In this document: in pieces, positions 1-7,377 of the stretch
Layout: the number at the start of each line of letters is the position of its first letter
How positions within the stretch are numbered: the first letter of the stretch is position 1
IMG/VR virus record: IMGVR_UViG_3300037171_000066
Location: 1 to 38,971 of that record
Source of the DNA: a virus
DNA length: 38,971 nt
Direction: 5' to 3' (one strand)
Translations under genes and position numbers: made by a program
Notes under the pieces: model-generated
What the model was told of the DNA's origin: nothing
Databases searched by the model: none
Seen by the model: the letters and a program-made list of their open reading frames with translations, nothing else

Positions 1-68
1 GTGTGCATCACCCAATCCATGCCGTTCCACGTAAACGGCACACTATACTCTACATTCTCAATTGCCAC
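1..68 (-). CDS. partial gene, N-terminus of unknown structural protein
   Basis: An open frame begins with GTG at 68 and runs off the left edge, giving about 22 residues beginning MAIENVEYSVPFTWNGMDW. It starts three bases after the stop of the LamG-like gene upstream, with AGGTG as a possible ribosome site. The spacing matches the neighbouring structural genes, so it is probably the next member of the same operon. Too little is visible to name a function. Confidence 0.5.
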   Translation of the reverse strand, partial: MAIENVEYSVPFTWNGMDWVMH

Positions 69-70
69 GG

Positions 71-817
71 TTAGAACACCTGCCCGAATCTCCACCTGTC
101 TGCGAGGAAGTTAGTTAACAACGTCGCGGTGCTCAGTATTGCGTTGTAGATGCGTGCGAAGTAAACGGTTATACTTGGGCCACCACTACCCAGCCAGTCA
201 TTGTTTCCGATTATGAAATCATACGATGCGTCGGTGTGGTAGGTTGAGGCCGAGCCGGTGTTTGCCATTGTAGGTGTTTGTGGTACGCCGTTTATATGGA
301 CAACTGGTGCTGTTCCGAACACACCAAGCGCCTGCGTGAACTGTATGTCATAAAAGTTGCCTGCGGTAAAGCTGCCGTTCGGCATTATCCAGTTGATGTG
401 TGATGTGCCGTTATTGTCAAAGCGTATAAGGCTGAGTGTATTTGTTGGGTATAGCGCGAGACACCAGCCTGCCGAACTTGCACCGCCTTTCGAGAGTAAG
501 TACGTGTAGTCAGAGCGCGAGGTGAGGTATACTCCTATCTCGACCGTGATGTTTGCGATGTTCTCGACTGGAGCGGTCTGGCCTGGTATTCGTATGCCAT
601 CGGTGGCTCCGTCGTTGGTGAACGATGATGCGCCGGTCGATTGGAGCACGTAACGGTTCGCGTGGGGTATGGCGTCGTATGTAGGATAGTTCGGCGTTTC
701 GTTCGGAATTACTGTTCCTGCCGACGGCCAATCCTGCAAATTGACTAAGCAGTTTGCGAGGTTAACGTGCGCGTTTTGAAACGGGTAGGCTGTCTGGCCA
801 AAACTGTGAGCGCGCAT
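71..817 (-). CDS. LamG/concanavalin-like structural protein
   Basis: 248 residues. The central part (about residues 70-240) alternates short beta-strands and turns in the manner of LamG/pentraxin-type jelly rolls, including VEIGVYL, YLLSKGG, FYDIQFTQ, VVHINGVPQ and a C-terminal strand ending in ADRWRFGQVF, which is common in LamG-like phage adhesins. The first 60 residues look like an attachment region. The ATG at 817 is preceded by GCGAGGG, which overlaps the stop of the upstream gene. It sits last but one in a run of structural genes, so it is probably a virion surface protein that binds glycans. The fold is inferred from the strand pattern only. Confidence 0.7.
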   Translation of the reverse strand: MRAHSFGQTAYPFQNAHVNLANCLVNLQDWPSAGTVIPNETPNYPTYDAIPHANRYVLQSTGASSFTNDGATDGIRIPGQTAPVENIANITVEIGVYLTSRSDYTYLLSKGGASSAGWCLALYPTNTLSLIRFDNNGTSHINWIMPNGSFTAGNFYDIQFTQALGVFGTAPVVHINGVPQTPTMANTGSASTYHTDASYDFIIGNNDWLGSGGPSITVYFARIYNAILSTATLLTNFLADRWRFGQVF

Positions 818-820
818 CGT

Positions 821-1321
821 TTACGCCCTCGCAAGCCAGTTAACTACAGGAGTTGTATCCGCCGTTGAACTCATCACAAAGATTTTGTTGACGTTCGATG
901 CGGGTATGGTGAAATCTCTCCCCGGAGCGAGCTGCATCACGCACGTTGAGGCCGACGAACCGAACAACACTATAACGGTGTTTGTGGTGGGCGCTTGTAT
1001 CGTGACTTCTGCACAAGCTTGAGTTGACGTCAACGCCACGCCTGCGCTTGCGCCGATGCTATAGGTGTGTTGTGTTGTTGGAGCCGTCGCGCCACTTGCT
1101 AACCCTGACGTCGTTGTGCCGTCGCCCCACGTAATCGACCACGTTCCTGAGTTCGTCGTAGCGCTAAATGCATACGTGGCTTCCCCTAAGTCGCTTACTA
1201 CCAGCTCAATATTACCTGCCGCACAATCCGTAATAGTCGGCCAACACGTCGGCCATGTCCAGCCCCCACCTGCCGGAGCAACGGTAGGACATATACGCGC
1301 CCCAAATCCCTGTGTTTTCAT
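821..1321 (-). CDS. structural protein with PKD-like domain and shared C-terminal module
   Basis: 166 residues. Residues about 35-95 resemble a PKD/Ig-like domain (GTWSITWGDGTTTSG followed by HTYS). The last 65 residues (from CAEVTIQAP to VNWLARA) are a close paralogue of the C-terminus of the protein encoded immediately upstream. Such a beta-rich module at the end of two adjacent virion proteins suggests a capping, trimerisation or receptor-binding unit. The ATG at 1321 follows the upstream stop directly and uses GCGAGGGC as ribosome site. The exact role (decoration, fibre or tail tip) cannot be told from sequence. Confidence 0.7.
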   Translation of the reverse strand: MKTQGFGARICPTVAPAGGGWTWPTCWPTITDCAAGNIELVVSDLGEATYAFSATTNSGTWSITWGDGTTTSGLASGATAPTTQHTYSIGASAGVALTSTQACAEVTIQAPTTNTVIVLFGSSASTCVMQLAPGRDFTIPASNVNKIFVMSSTADTTPVVNWLARA

Positions 1322-1861
1322 TTATGCCCTCGCAATCCAATTCACCATTGGAGTCGTGTCTGAAGTTGAACTCTTAATGAAAATCTTGTTAACGTTTGAA
1401 ACGGCAATCGTATAATCGCGTCCCGCCACTAATTCCATATAGCATGTTGATGGCGAGGTGCCAAAAAGAACCGTGACTGTGTTTGCCACCGGTGCTTGGA
1501 TTGTTACCTCTGAACATGTTTGTGTCGTCATCGCCGCACCGTTTGTTGTAGCTGACCCGTATGCGGCTACGGAACCAATTTGACCACTGTAAACCGTTGT
1601 TGACCCTACTTGAGCAACCGCTATGAAATGAGCAAGCTGGTCTACCGTGGCTTCAAGTACTGCGTCCGTTACGCTACCGTTAAAGCCCGGAATTGCGACT
1701 ACTGCGGCTGTGATTGTATTTGCAAGAGCGACGAGGCCCGGATCAGTTGACAAGAGTGACACCGCGCCGCCGCTGCCGCCGCCGCTGCCGCCCGCTACGA
1801 TATTAACTGGCACTCCTTGAGTGTTTGGATCATACCCTGCGTCTCCCGGATTCCCTGTCAT
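1322..1861 (-). CDS. structural protein, paralogue of the next gene by its C-terminal module
   Basis: 179 residues from the ATG at 1861, chosen because GGAGGAATAAAAAG lies just upstream. The N-terminus has a Gly/Ser linker (AGGSGGGSGG, about residues 21-31), then a helical stretch, then a C-terminal module of about 65 residues (CSEVTIQAP to VNWIARA) shared with the following gene. The flexible linker and shared module suggest a multi-part virion surface or tail-tip protein. The tandem pair probably arose by duplication of the C-terminal module, because the N-terminal parts are unrelated. Confidence 0.7.
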   Translation of the reverse strand: MTGNPGDAGYDPNTQGVPVNIVAGGSGGGSGGAVSLLSTDPGLVALANTITAAVVAIPGFNGSVTDAVLEATVDQLAHFIAVAQVGSTTVYSGQIGSVAAYGSATTNGAAMTTQTCSEVTIQAPVANTVTVLFGTSPSTCYMELVAGRDYTIAVSNVNKIFIKSSTSDTTPMVNWIARA

Positions 1862-1874
1862 CTTTTTATTCCTC

Positions 1875-2306
1875 CTATGTTTGTGACGGCATGATAAACA
1901 ACCGCCCTCGTATCCCAATCCATGACTGACTTGTATACGTCAGTCGTCCTTCGTGGTCATAGATGATCGGCACGCCGATCGTCTTAGTGTCCGGCAACGG
2001 CGTGTCAGTCGGTAAGAATGATATGCTGAACGTGTTGATTATCCCGTTGACCGGGTCGGCGAGAGTGATGTTCCCGGCATCGGTGCTTTTAGGTATCAGT
2101 ATGTCCCCGTTGAACGTGGCATTCCACGTAATATCATAATCAGTGATGTCTCGGGGATCTCCGGCAGGTGTGAACAAATGGATGTTCACCGTCAGCGATG
2201 CCCGCTCATCGATGTTAATATCCACGCCGGTCGGCGTTGCGGCCATCGGCGTTGTAATTGGTAAGCCGCCGCTGTCCACTTCCGTCACTTTATAGCCTAT
2301 GCTCAT
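1875..2306 (-). CDS. beta-rich baseplate-type (BppU-like/Ig-like) protein
   Basis: 143 residues. The chain is almost entirely beta, with ASLTVNIHLFTPAGDPRDITDY-type strands, a DAGNITLADPVNG turn and IGIRGRLFI at the end. This pattern is typical of small Ig-like domains at the N-terminus of baseplate upper proteins, where they hold fibres. It overlaps the large upstream adhesin gene by ATGA, so the two are translationally coupled and probably made in matched amounts. Assignment as an adaptor between adhesin and particle is inference. Confidence 0.6.
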   Translation of the reverse strand: MSIGYKVTEVDSGGLPITTPMAATPTGVDINIDERASLTVNIHLFTPAGDPRDITDYDITWNATFNGDILIPKSTDAGNITLADPVNGIINTFSISFLPTDTPLPDTKTIGVPIIYDHEGRLTYTSQSWIGIRGRLFIMPSQT

Positions 2307-4234
2307 TCGGTTGCTACCTCCCCAACAATATCAATTGAATCGGTCACGATACCCGTGAGATCCTCACTGTCGATCACATACGTTGCGACATCGGCCTCAT
2401 CTATGACCACGACGTCAAAGTCGAGGACTTTATTATAGGCAATCACGCCGTAAGCGTCGCAAACTTCCGCCTCCATCGCCGGGACAACAGTTGTCGTCGC
2501 CGTCTCCGATTGTTGCACGCTTGTGTAGTTCTCTGTCTCGACGACGCAATCGCCGACGACCTCAGTGTTGACGTGCGTGCTAAGTTGACTGACGATCAGC
2601 GGTCTCGCTGTGAACTCGTTGCCTGTCGCAACTGCCGGGAATACAAACTCATAGAGGTGCATGACATCGCAATATACGATGACAGTATCGATCTCCATTC
2701 CCACGACGGTCGTCGTGACGGTAAAACCGATCGTTATTGTCGGGTTTGCCCCCGCCGTTGCTTCCATTGCAGGCACGACCGCTGGCAATGCTATCCACGC
2801 GCCCGCAGTCCCGAGTGGCAAAGTTGCTATCGCCATATCGGGAGGAGAGATCGCATTCACTGTTTGACTAACACTCGCGCCTGTGATCGCAATTGCAGTC
2901 GGTGAACATGAGCATGTAAGGTGTGTCGCATCGCCGTCATAACTGACCCCGTACCACGTCACGCCCGCGACCGCAGTGACATCAATCGTATATTCACCGC
3001 TCGGGTCAGTCGTTGCGGCGATCGCCCCACCTGACGGAGTCCACGGCCCGGACTGAGACGTTCCTGTCCATAATCTGATGCTTGCCGAGTCGAGGCCGAC
3101 ACCCATTCCGCTTAACACGCCGGAGAGTCCAAACAGTGAGCCGACCGCCGGAGTCGTGGTGCTCGCGGACATCGTGATACTCATCGGCATCTTCTGTCCA
3201 CGACTCTTAAAGATCGTACTCGTTGAACTTCCGTGGCCGGTGTCACCGGGAAAGACAACATACTCGTCCTCGAGTGCGATGGCCGTTTGTTCGTACGAAT
3301 AATTGCCGTTTGCGTCGGTCGTGCAATACCCAACCTCCGCATGCCATGTCTCCTCGTCGGTCGTGTACCAAACGTTGAGTGCTTTGCCTGCGAGTTTAAC
3401 GCCTGCCGTTGTTTGGAGTGTGCCGGTGACTTCGTAGATCTGACCGAGGATTGGTGTCAGTGTGTTTGGAGTGGCCGAGATCGTTGTTGCGACCGAAGGA
3501 TTCCATCGAACGGAATCCGCTGCGAAGTCCGAGAACGACGCCCAATTCTTAGCCTCGGCGCTGTACTCGCGGTACACAATCAAATCAAAGTTTATGTTGT
3601 AATTCGTGCATCCTGCGGAACAGTTGCCAATCGCTGCCTGATACCCGGAGTCGGTGTTATGCCACGATGAATCGGAGCAGTTCTTTGTCATTGCGACCGA
3701 CGTGGCCGTTGGTGCGACAGGCGTGCCGCCCGATGGAGTCGCCCCAACCCAAATGCTCACGTTACTAGCGGCGCACGACTGCGGATTCGCGGGGATGTTT
3801 ACCGAAACTTGGATGTAGTAGGTCTTGCCCGCGGTGAGCGCCCGGTTCGATGACCAATAGACCGATGACCCGGCGGACGCGCCAGCACGGAGGAATAGGA
3901 TATACCCGTTTTGGATATAGATCGAGTATGCGCCCCATGCCTTGTCGTAGATCTTGGAGATTGTTCCGTTGACACCTGCGCCATTATAGTAGAAGCCGAT
4001 CTCCCAAGAGTGAACGAATGCGCCCGTGCCTGCGGTGTTGTAGTCGGTGCTCGCAACTACAATCGCGTCGCCGCCCGCTGAGAACGGCCCGTAATAAGGA
4101 TAAGGCGCACCGTTGGCGTTGGTCGCGTGCCAACCGGAGAAATTTGCTCCACCGTTGCCACTCGGGCCGCCGCTGCCATAGTTTGTTATGGTCTCCGAGT
4201 CCGCTGCGAACGTGTAGTAAATAGCAAGAGCCAC
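2303..4234 (-). CDS. large adhesin: LamG-like head plus Ig-like repeats
   Basis: 643 residues from a GTG at 4234 behind CGGAGATACG. Residues about 1-240 are a concanavalin/LamG-like domain (ITNYG, HSWEIGFYY, YYIQVSVNIP, YNINFDLIVY) related to the N-terminus of the fibre protein at 32509-34710. Residues about 245-450 hold two Ig/Big-type repeats (ISATPNTLTPILGQIYEVTG and ITMSASTTTPAVGSLFGLSG) of a kind frequent in archaeal surface proteins. The last 190 residues are acidic and beta-rich without a recognisable domain. Several Cys pairs in the LamG part suggest disulphides. Likely a virion fibre that binds host surface sugars. Confidence 0.75.
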   Translation of the reverse strand: MALAIYYTFAADSETITNYGSGGPSGNGGANFSGWHATNANGAPYPYYGPFSAGGDAIVVASTDYNTAGTGAFVHSWEIGFYYNGAGVNGTISKIYDKAWGAYSIYIQNGYILFLRAGASAGSSVYWSSNRALTAGKTYYIQVSVNIPANPQSCAASNVSIWVGATPSGGTPVAPTATSVAMTKNCSDSSWHNTDSGYQAAIGNCSAGCTNYNINFDLIVYREYSAEAKNWASFSDFAADSVRWNPSVATTISATPNTLTPILGQIYEVTGTLQTTAGVKLAGKALNVWYTTDEETWHAEVGYCTTDANGNYSYEQTAIALEDEYVVFPGDTGHGSSTSTIFKSRGQKMPMSITMSASTTTPAVGSLFGLSGVLSGMGVGLDSASIRLWTGTSQSGPWTPSGGAIAATTDPSGEYTIDVTAVAGVTWYGVSYDGDATHLTCSCSPTAIAITGASVSQTVNAISPPDMAIATLPLGTAGAWIALPAVVPAMEATAGANPTITIGFTVTTTVVGMEIDTVIVYCDVMHLYEFVFPAVATGNEFTARPLIVSQLSTHVNTEVVGDCVVETENYTSVQQSETATTTVVPAMEAEVCDAYGVIAYNKVLDFDVVVIDEADVATYVIDSEDLTGIVTDSIDIVGEVATE

Positions 4235-4249
4235 GATTCGTATCTCCGA

Positions 4250-4726
4250 TTAAACTACTTTCAGTCGACAGATTCCATTCGCATCGAATACAACCGTCAG
4301 AGTTCCGGCAGTGACGTCTTTCTCAACTCCGAAGTCAAGATAACATATCAGCGGCTTGTTTGTCGCCGTGAAGTCGTAGACCACGCCGCCCTCAGTCACA
4401 AACGTCGATGATGTCCACGGGGCCGGTGCTGTCCCGTTGTATTTGAGATAGCGTAACCCGTCATCAGAATCCGTTATCATCCCGAGTGTTGGCGTTGCGA
4501 CCGCTTGTCCGCCTGCCGTGTAACCTGCGCCCGCGCCGTTGGTCGTCTCCATTGCCGCCGCGATCGTGGTATAACTGGTCTCAGTCTCGTTACTCGGGAC
4601 ATACGTCGGCGAGTTCGTTGATGATTTAGCGAGTGCGAGTTTGATCGTGTCCGTGAGCCAATTGATTCGCTCCGTCGGATGTCCGACCATTCTCAGCGGC
4701 CCGCCTTCATACATAGTTCCAACCAT
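4250..4726 (-). CDS. hypothetical structural protein
   Basis: 158 residues from the ATG at 4726, selected because AAAGGAGAAATTAAC precedes it; the longer frame upstream has no ribosome site. The N-terminus (MVGTMYEGGPLRMVGHPTER followed by INWLTDTIKLAL) has a helix. The rest is beta-rich and ends in TLTVVFDANGICRLKVV. The segment INWLTDTIKLALAKSS followed by a long Thr-rich stretch resembles small virion proteins that sit between head and fibres. No firm family assignment. Confidence 0.65.
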   Translation of the reverse strand: MVGTMYEGGPLRMVGHPTERINWLTDTIKLALAKSSTNSPTYVPSNETETSYTTIAAAMETTNGAGAGYTAGGQAVATPTLGMITDSDDGLRYLKYNGTAPAPWTSSTFVTEGGVVYDFTATNKPLICYLDFGVEKDVTAGTLTVVFDANGICRLKVV

Positions 4727-4740
4727 GTTAATTTCTCCTT

Positions 4741-5019
4741 TTAGATGTCCGCCCTTGGGATCTTGCGAAGGTGTGCCGGACAACCGTTGTCAAATAGATC
4801 CTTGCGCTCCATTTGCCACTTCATCTTAAACCCGCACCACGATTGTACTCCTCGCGGCTGCGTTGTTTGACAACTTGAACGCTTGCACGTTGAGCAATTG
4901 TGGTACTCATGCGGGAATGGGTGAGTATTGTTTTTAATGATGACCTTTGGGTCAAATACCTCATACTCATATCCAATGCCGCCGCGTTCTTGCGGTTTGA
5001 TATACTGAGTCTCGGGCAT
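4741..5019 (-). CDS. small Cys-containing protein
   Basis: 92 residues. Four Cys (CSTCKRSSC near residue 42 and GC near 79) plus several His could bind zinc or form disulphides. The start at 5019 overlaps the stop of the gene upstream as TAATG. The protein lies between structural genes but is charged and not beta-rich, so it may be an assembly factor rather than a virion part. Function unknown. Confidence 0.6.
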   Translation of the reverse strand: MPETQYIKPQERGGIGYEYEVFDPKVIIKNNTHPFPHEYHNCSTCKRSSCQTTQPRGVQSWCGFKMKWQMERKDLFDNGCPAHLRKIPRADI

Positions 5020-5276
5020 TATCCCCCGACGAGTGGCGTTCCGGTTGCGTCAGTCCATGCCGTGCCGTTATACCAAACTGGCTGATTACGCGTCGTGTCG
5101 TAGACCTGTTGCCCTGTCGTCGGTGTGAGCGCCTTTCGCTGTGCCGTTGTTACTATCAACGGGAGAACGCCGACTATACTTGGATCTAACTTCGGGGCAG
5201 TTACCGCGCCGTCAAAGATCTGTTCCGTGTCGACGCAATTCGGCCCGAGTGTTGTTCGTGATGAAGTTCCGGGCAT
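5019..5276 (-). CDS. small protein with phage fibre-type WYNGTAW motif
   Basis: 85 residues. The middle reads FDGAVTAPKLDPS and the end QPVWYNGTAWTDATGTPLVGG. Both are short motifs found in many phage tail-fibre and collar proteins, where the WYNGTAW segment closes a beta domain. It may be a small trimeric fibre or spike tip. The ribosome site is weak (AAGTGATG), so translation may depend on the gene just upstream. Confidence 0.65.
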   Translation of the reverse strand: MPGTSSRTTLGPNCVDTEQIFDGAVTAPKLDPSIVGVLPLIVTTAQRKALTPTTGQQVYDTTRNQPVWYNGTAWTDATGTPLVGG

Positions 5277-5282
5277 GACGCA

Positions 5283-5522
5283 TCACTTCTTTTTAACAGG
5301 TGAACGAACCATTTTGTTTTTCTTTGGTGCGTCAACTGCCTTCATTGCCTTTACTTCCTCGACTTCCTCTTCTTTCATTGGATTAACTGCCTTGAGGTAT
5401 TCTTTGGTTGCGTCGACCGCTGTGCCGCCTTTAATCAAGTTGCCCGCCATAACTTCGTCGTACCATTGATACGAGCCGCTTGTGTGACCGTTATATTCCT
5501 TTAGAAATCTGACTAATTGCAT
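5283..5522 (-). CDS. small basic-tailed hypothetical protein
   Basis: 79 residues behind a very good ribosome site (AAAAGGAGGTCAAA). It begins MQLVRFLKEYNGHTSGSYQW, has an acidic helix (KEEEVEEVKAMKAVDAPK) and ends with a Lys/Arg-rich tail KKNKMVRSPVKKK. Its ribosome site lies inside an inverted repeat directly after the terminator at 5537-5563. The protein opens a new transcription or translation unit for the fibre genes. Function unknown. Confidence 0.65.
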   Translation of the reverse strand: MQLVRFLKEYNGHTSGSYQWYDEVMAGNLIKGGTAVDATKEYLKAVNPMKEEEVEEVKAMKAVDAPKKNKMVRSPVKKK

Positions 5523-5536
5523 TTTGACCTCCTTTT

Positions 5537-5563
5537 AAAAAAGGAGAAAGGGACTGATGTCCC
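5537..5563 (-). terminator. terminator-like hairpin after the decoration-like gene
   Basis: On the minus strand GGGAC-ATCA-GTCCC (5563-5550) is followed by TTTCTCC and a run of six T. The hairpin abuts the stop codon at 5564. The T run is itself one arm of a second inverted repeat (CTCCTTT/AAAGGAG, 5546-5529) containing the ribosome site of the next gene. Confidence 0.6.
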
Positions 5564-6091
5564 TCACGCTGACGTTGCCTCGGTTGTCGACGTAGGCGGT
5601 TCCTCTCGAGCGTTGAAGAACTCGAGCAAAGGTGTTCCGACCACTGCATCAACTGACGCGGCGACGAACGTTGCCGAGATCTTTATCTTGAGGTTCGCGT
5701 TGACCTTGACATTGTCAAGATCCCACATTGCTTCAACAACACCCGGCCCTGTCGTGGCGACGTATCCATGTGCCGCATCCGTGCCGACAGGCGTGATCGT
5801 TGGAGCGTTCGCCGTGCCTGCAACATACGAAGGCAACGAGACACTCTGATATGCGTTCGATGTCCCGCTGTCGGACTGCAACTCGAGTTGAACTGCAACC
5901 GCGCCGCCGCCTCCCGTTTTAATGAACGGGAATATCGCCCTGACTGCGTTAAACGCCTTGTTGGTTCCGATTGCGTATGCCGTCGGTGTTGAGGTGATCG
6001 TTGAACCGGCGCCGGACGCGGTGAGTGTCACCGGGCCGCTCTCGGGCTGCTTGATCCTCGCCTGTCCAATCATTCCACTTTTCCATGCCAT
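5564..6091 (-). CDS. beta-rich virion protein, possible head decoration protein
   Basis: 175 residues from the ATG at 6091, which has GGAGGAAGTAAC upstream. Mostly beta with Gly/Ala/Thr-rich turns (LTASGAGSTITSTPTAYAIG, VQLELQSDSGTSNAYQSVSL) and a single helical end. It is encoded directly after the capsid, where HK97-type viruses usually place a decoration or head-stabilising protein. A terminator follows it, so it closes the head operon. A tail-tube protein is an alternative. Confidence 0.6.
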   Translation of the reverse strand: MAWKSGMIGQARIKQPESGPVTLTASGAGSTITSTPTAYAIGTNKAFNAVRAIFPFIKTGGGGAVAVQLELQSDSGTSNAYQSVSLPSYVAGTANAPTITPVGTDAAHGYVATTGPGVVEAMWDLDNVKVNANLKIKISATFVAASVDAVVGTPLLEFFNAREEPPTSTTEATSA

Positions 6092-6122
6092 GTTACTTCC
6101 TCCGTTTGATAACGCCATTCGA

Positions 6123-7376
6123 TTAGACGTTGCCCCATGTCACGCCGGTTAATGCAGCGGCGGATGCGGGATGTCGCATTCCGAAGTCGTGCATTTGAAT
6201 CGCACGAATAACTGCCTCGTCTCTGCTGAATGGCGAGAGTAAGGTTCCGCTCATATCGTAAGCGGCCTCGGTCGAAGCGTCGATTCTCATCGTCATGGCA
6301 TCGCCGATAATCATCTCGGGGAACTCGGCAAGATAGATGTAGTTCGTTGTCGGTGCGTCCATGCTCAGTTGAGTCGTGGTTGCGATTGGGTGTCCCCAAA
6401 ATGTGTTGTTCGCCTGTACTGTTGGGAACGCGAGCATGCCTGTTGCTTCCCTCACTTGTGCGAGCCAGTTCTTGTTTGACGGCCGCATTATCCAACCTCG
6501 CTTTGTGTTGGGTACGTTGGCGTTGTCGAGAACTGTCTCCATTCTCGCGGCGTCGGTTGTTGCCGTTACTGCCGATGGAGTTGCGGTCATTGCGATTGCA
6601 TTTGCCGCAGTCATCTGATTCCGCATTCCGACAGGTGTGGCGAGTGCGCCGTTACCTTCGATGAATGCAAGATCTTCTCTCAATGCCATTTGTTTTACGA
6701 TGTCGTTGCGAACCATTTGGTCAACGTTCGGTTGTGAGAAGTCAAGGAGATCAGTTGAGATCGCCGTGATTGCTCCGAGTTTGTGACCTTGTAGGTTAAT
6801 CTGTCCGACTTGTAGCTGCGAGTAGGTGATGTTCCCGCCTTCGCTGAGATACGCTGCCGTTGCGCCGCCGGTTTGCCGTGTGATGCTCAGTTGTCCGTTG
6901 ACAAGAGGCATGATCGTGCATCCCATTGATCGCATGACCGTCGCGGCAAGCAAGAGTTCAATGACTTCGTCCGAGAGTATCTCGGGAACCATCATGCCGC
7001 CTGCGGTTGGAATAGCAACCTCGAGCGCCTTGGTGATCTTGGATTTGTCACCAAACTTCCGCTGCGCCCAAAAGTGAGCATCCCTGACGTTACCCTTGGC
7101 GTTCGCGTATGCGATTATAAGTCCGCCAAGTGGATCGACCTTTTCAAACTTGTTTGCTTCCGCATACTGTTCCTCGCCTGCGAGTGCCGTGCGGATCGCA
7201 AGGTTCTGTCGGTCAATTGCCTCATGGGTTTGACCCTTGAGTTCGTCTTTTGTTTGTCCAGTTCGCTTCAAGAACATATCTTGAAGCTGTTGCCGTGTGT
7301 ACTTCGTCTCTCGTTTGATCCCATCTTTGCCCATGAGATCGTTCAACTGAGAACGAGTCATTCGTATTTCGCCCAT
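6123..7376 (-). CDS. HK97-fold major capsid protein
   Basis: 417 residues from the ATG at 7376 (ribosome site GCGGAGGC overlapping the scaffold stop). The first 110 residues or so are charged and helical, like an HK97 delta domain removed by the protease. Then comes the typical HK97 start (AIPTAGGMMVPEILSDEVIEL), the spine helix region (VGQINLQGHKLGAITAIS followed by DLLDFSQPNVDQMV), and the loop and P-domain with EDLAFIEGNGALATPVG and GHPIATTTQL. It forms the icosahedral shell. Neighbours upstream are the scaffold and prohead protease, the standard order. Fold assignment is firm. Confidence 0.95.
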   Translation of the reverse strand: MGEIRMTRSQLNDLMGKDGIKRETKYTRQQLQDMFLKRTGQTKDELKGQTHEAIDRQNLAIRTALAGEEQYAEANKFEKVDPLGGLIIAYANAKGNVRDAHFWAQRKFGDKSKITKALEVAIPTAGGMMVPEILSDEVIELLLAATVMRSMGCTIMPLVNGQLSITRQTGGATAAYLSEGGNITYSQLQVGQINLQGHKLGAITAISTDLLDFSQPNVDQMVRNDIVKQMALREDLAFIEGNGALATPVGMRNQMTAANAIAMTATPSAVTATTDAARMETVLDNANVPNTKRGWIMRPSNKNWLAQVREATGMLAFPTVQANNTFWGHPIATTTQLSMDAPTTNYIYLAEFPEMIIGDAMTMRIDASTEAAYDMSGTLLSPFSRDEAVIRAIQMHDFGMRHPASAAALTGVTWGNV

Positions 7377-7377
7377 G

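Noticed and set aside
2510-2905. Plus-strand reading frame of 131 codons opposite the large adhesin
   Set aside because: Mirror of a well-supported gene; composition is rich in Cys, Arg and His as expected from antisense of Thr/Ala-rich coding sequence.
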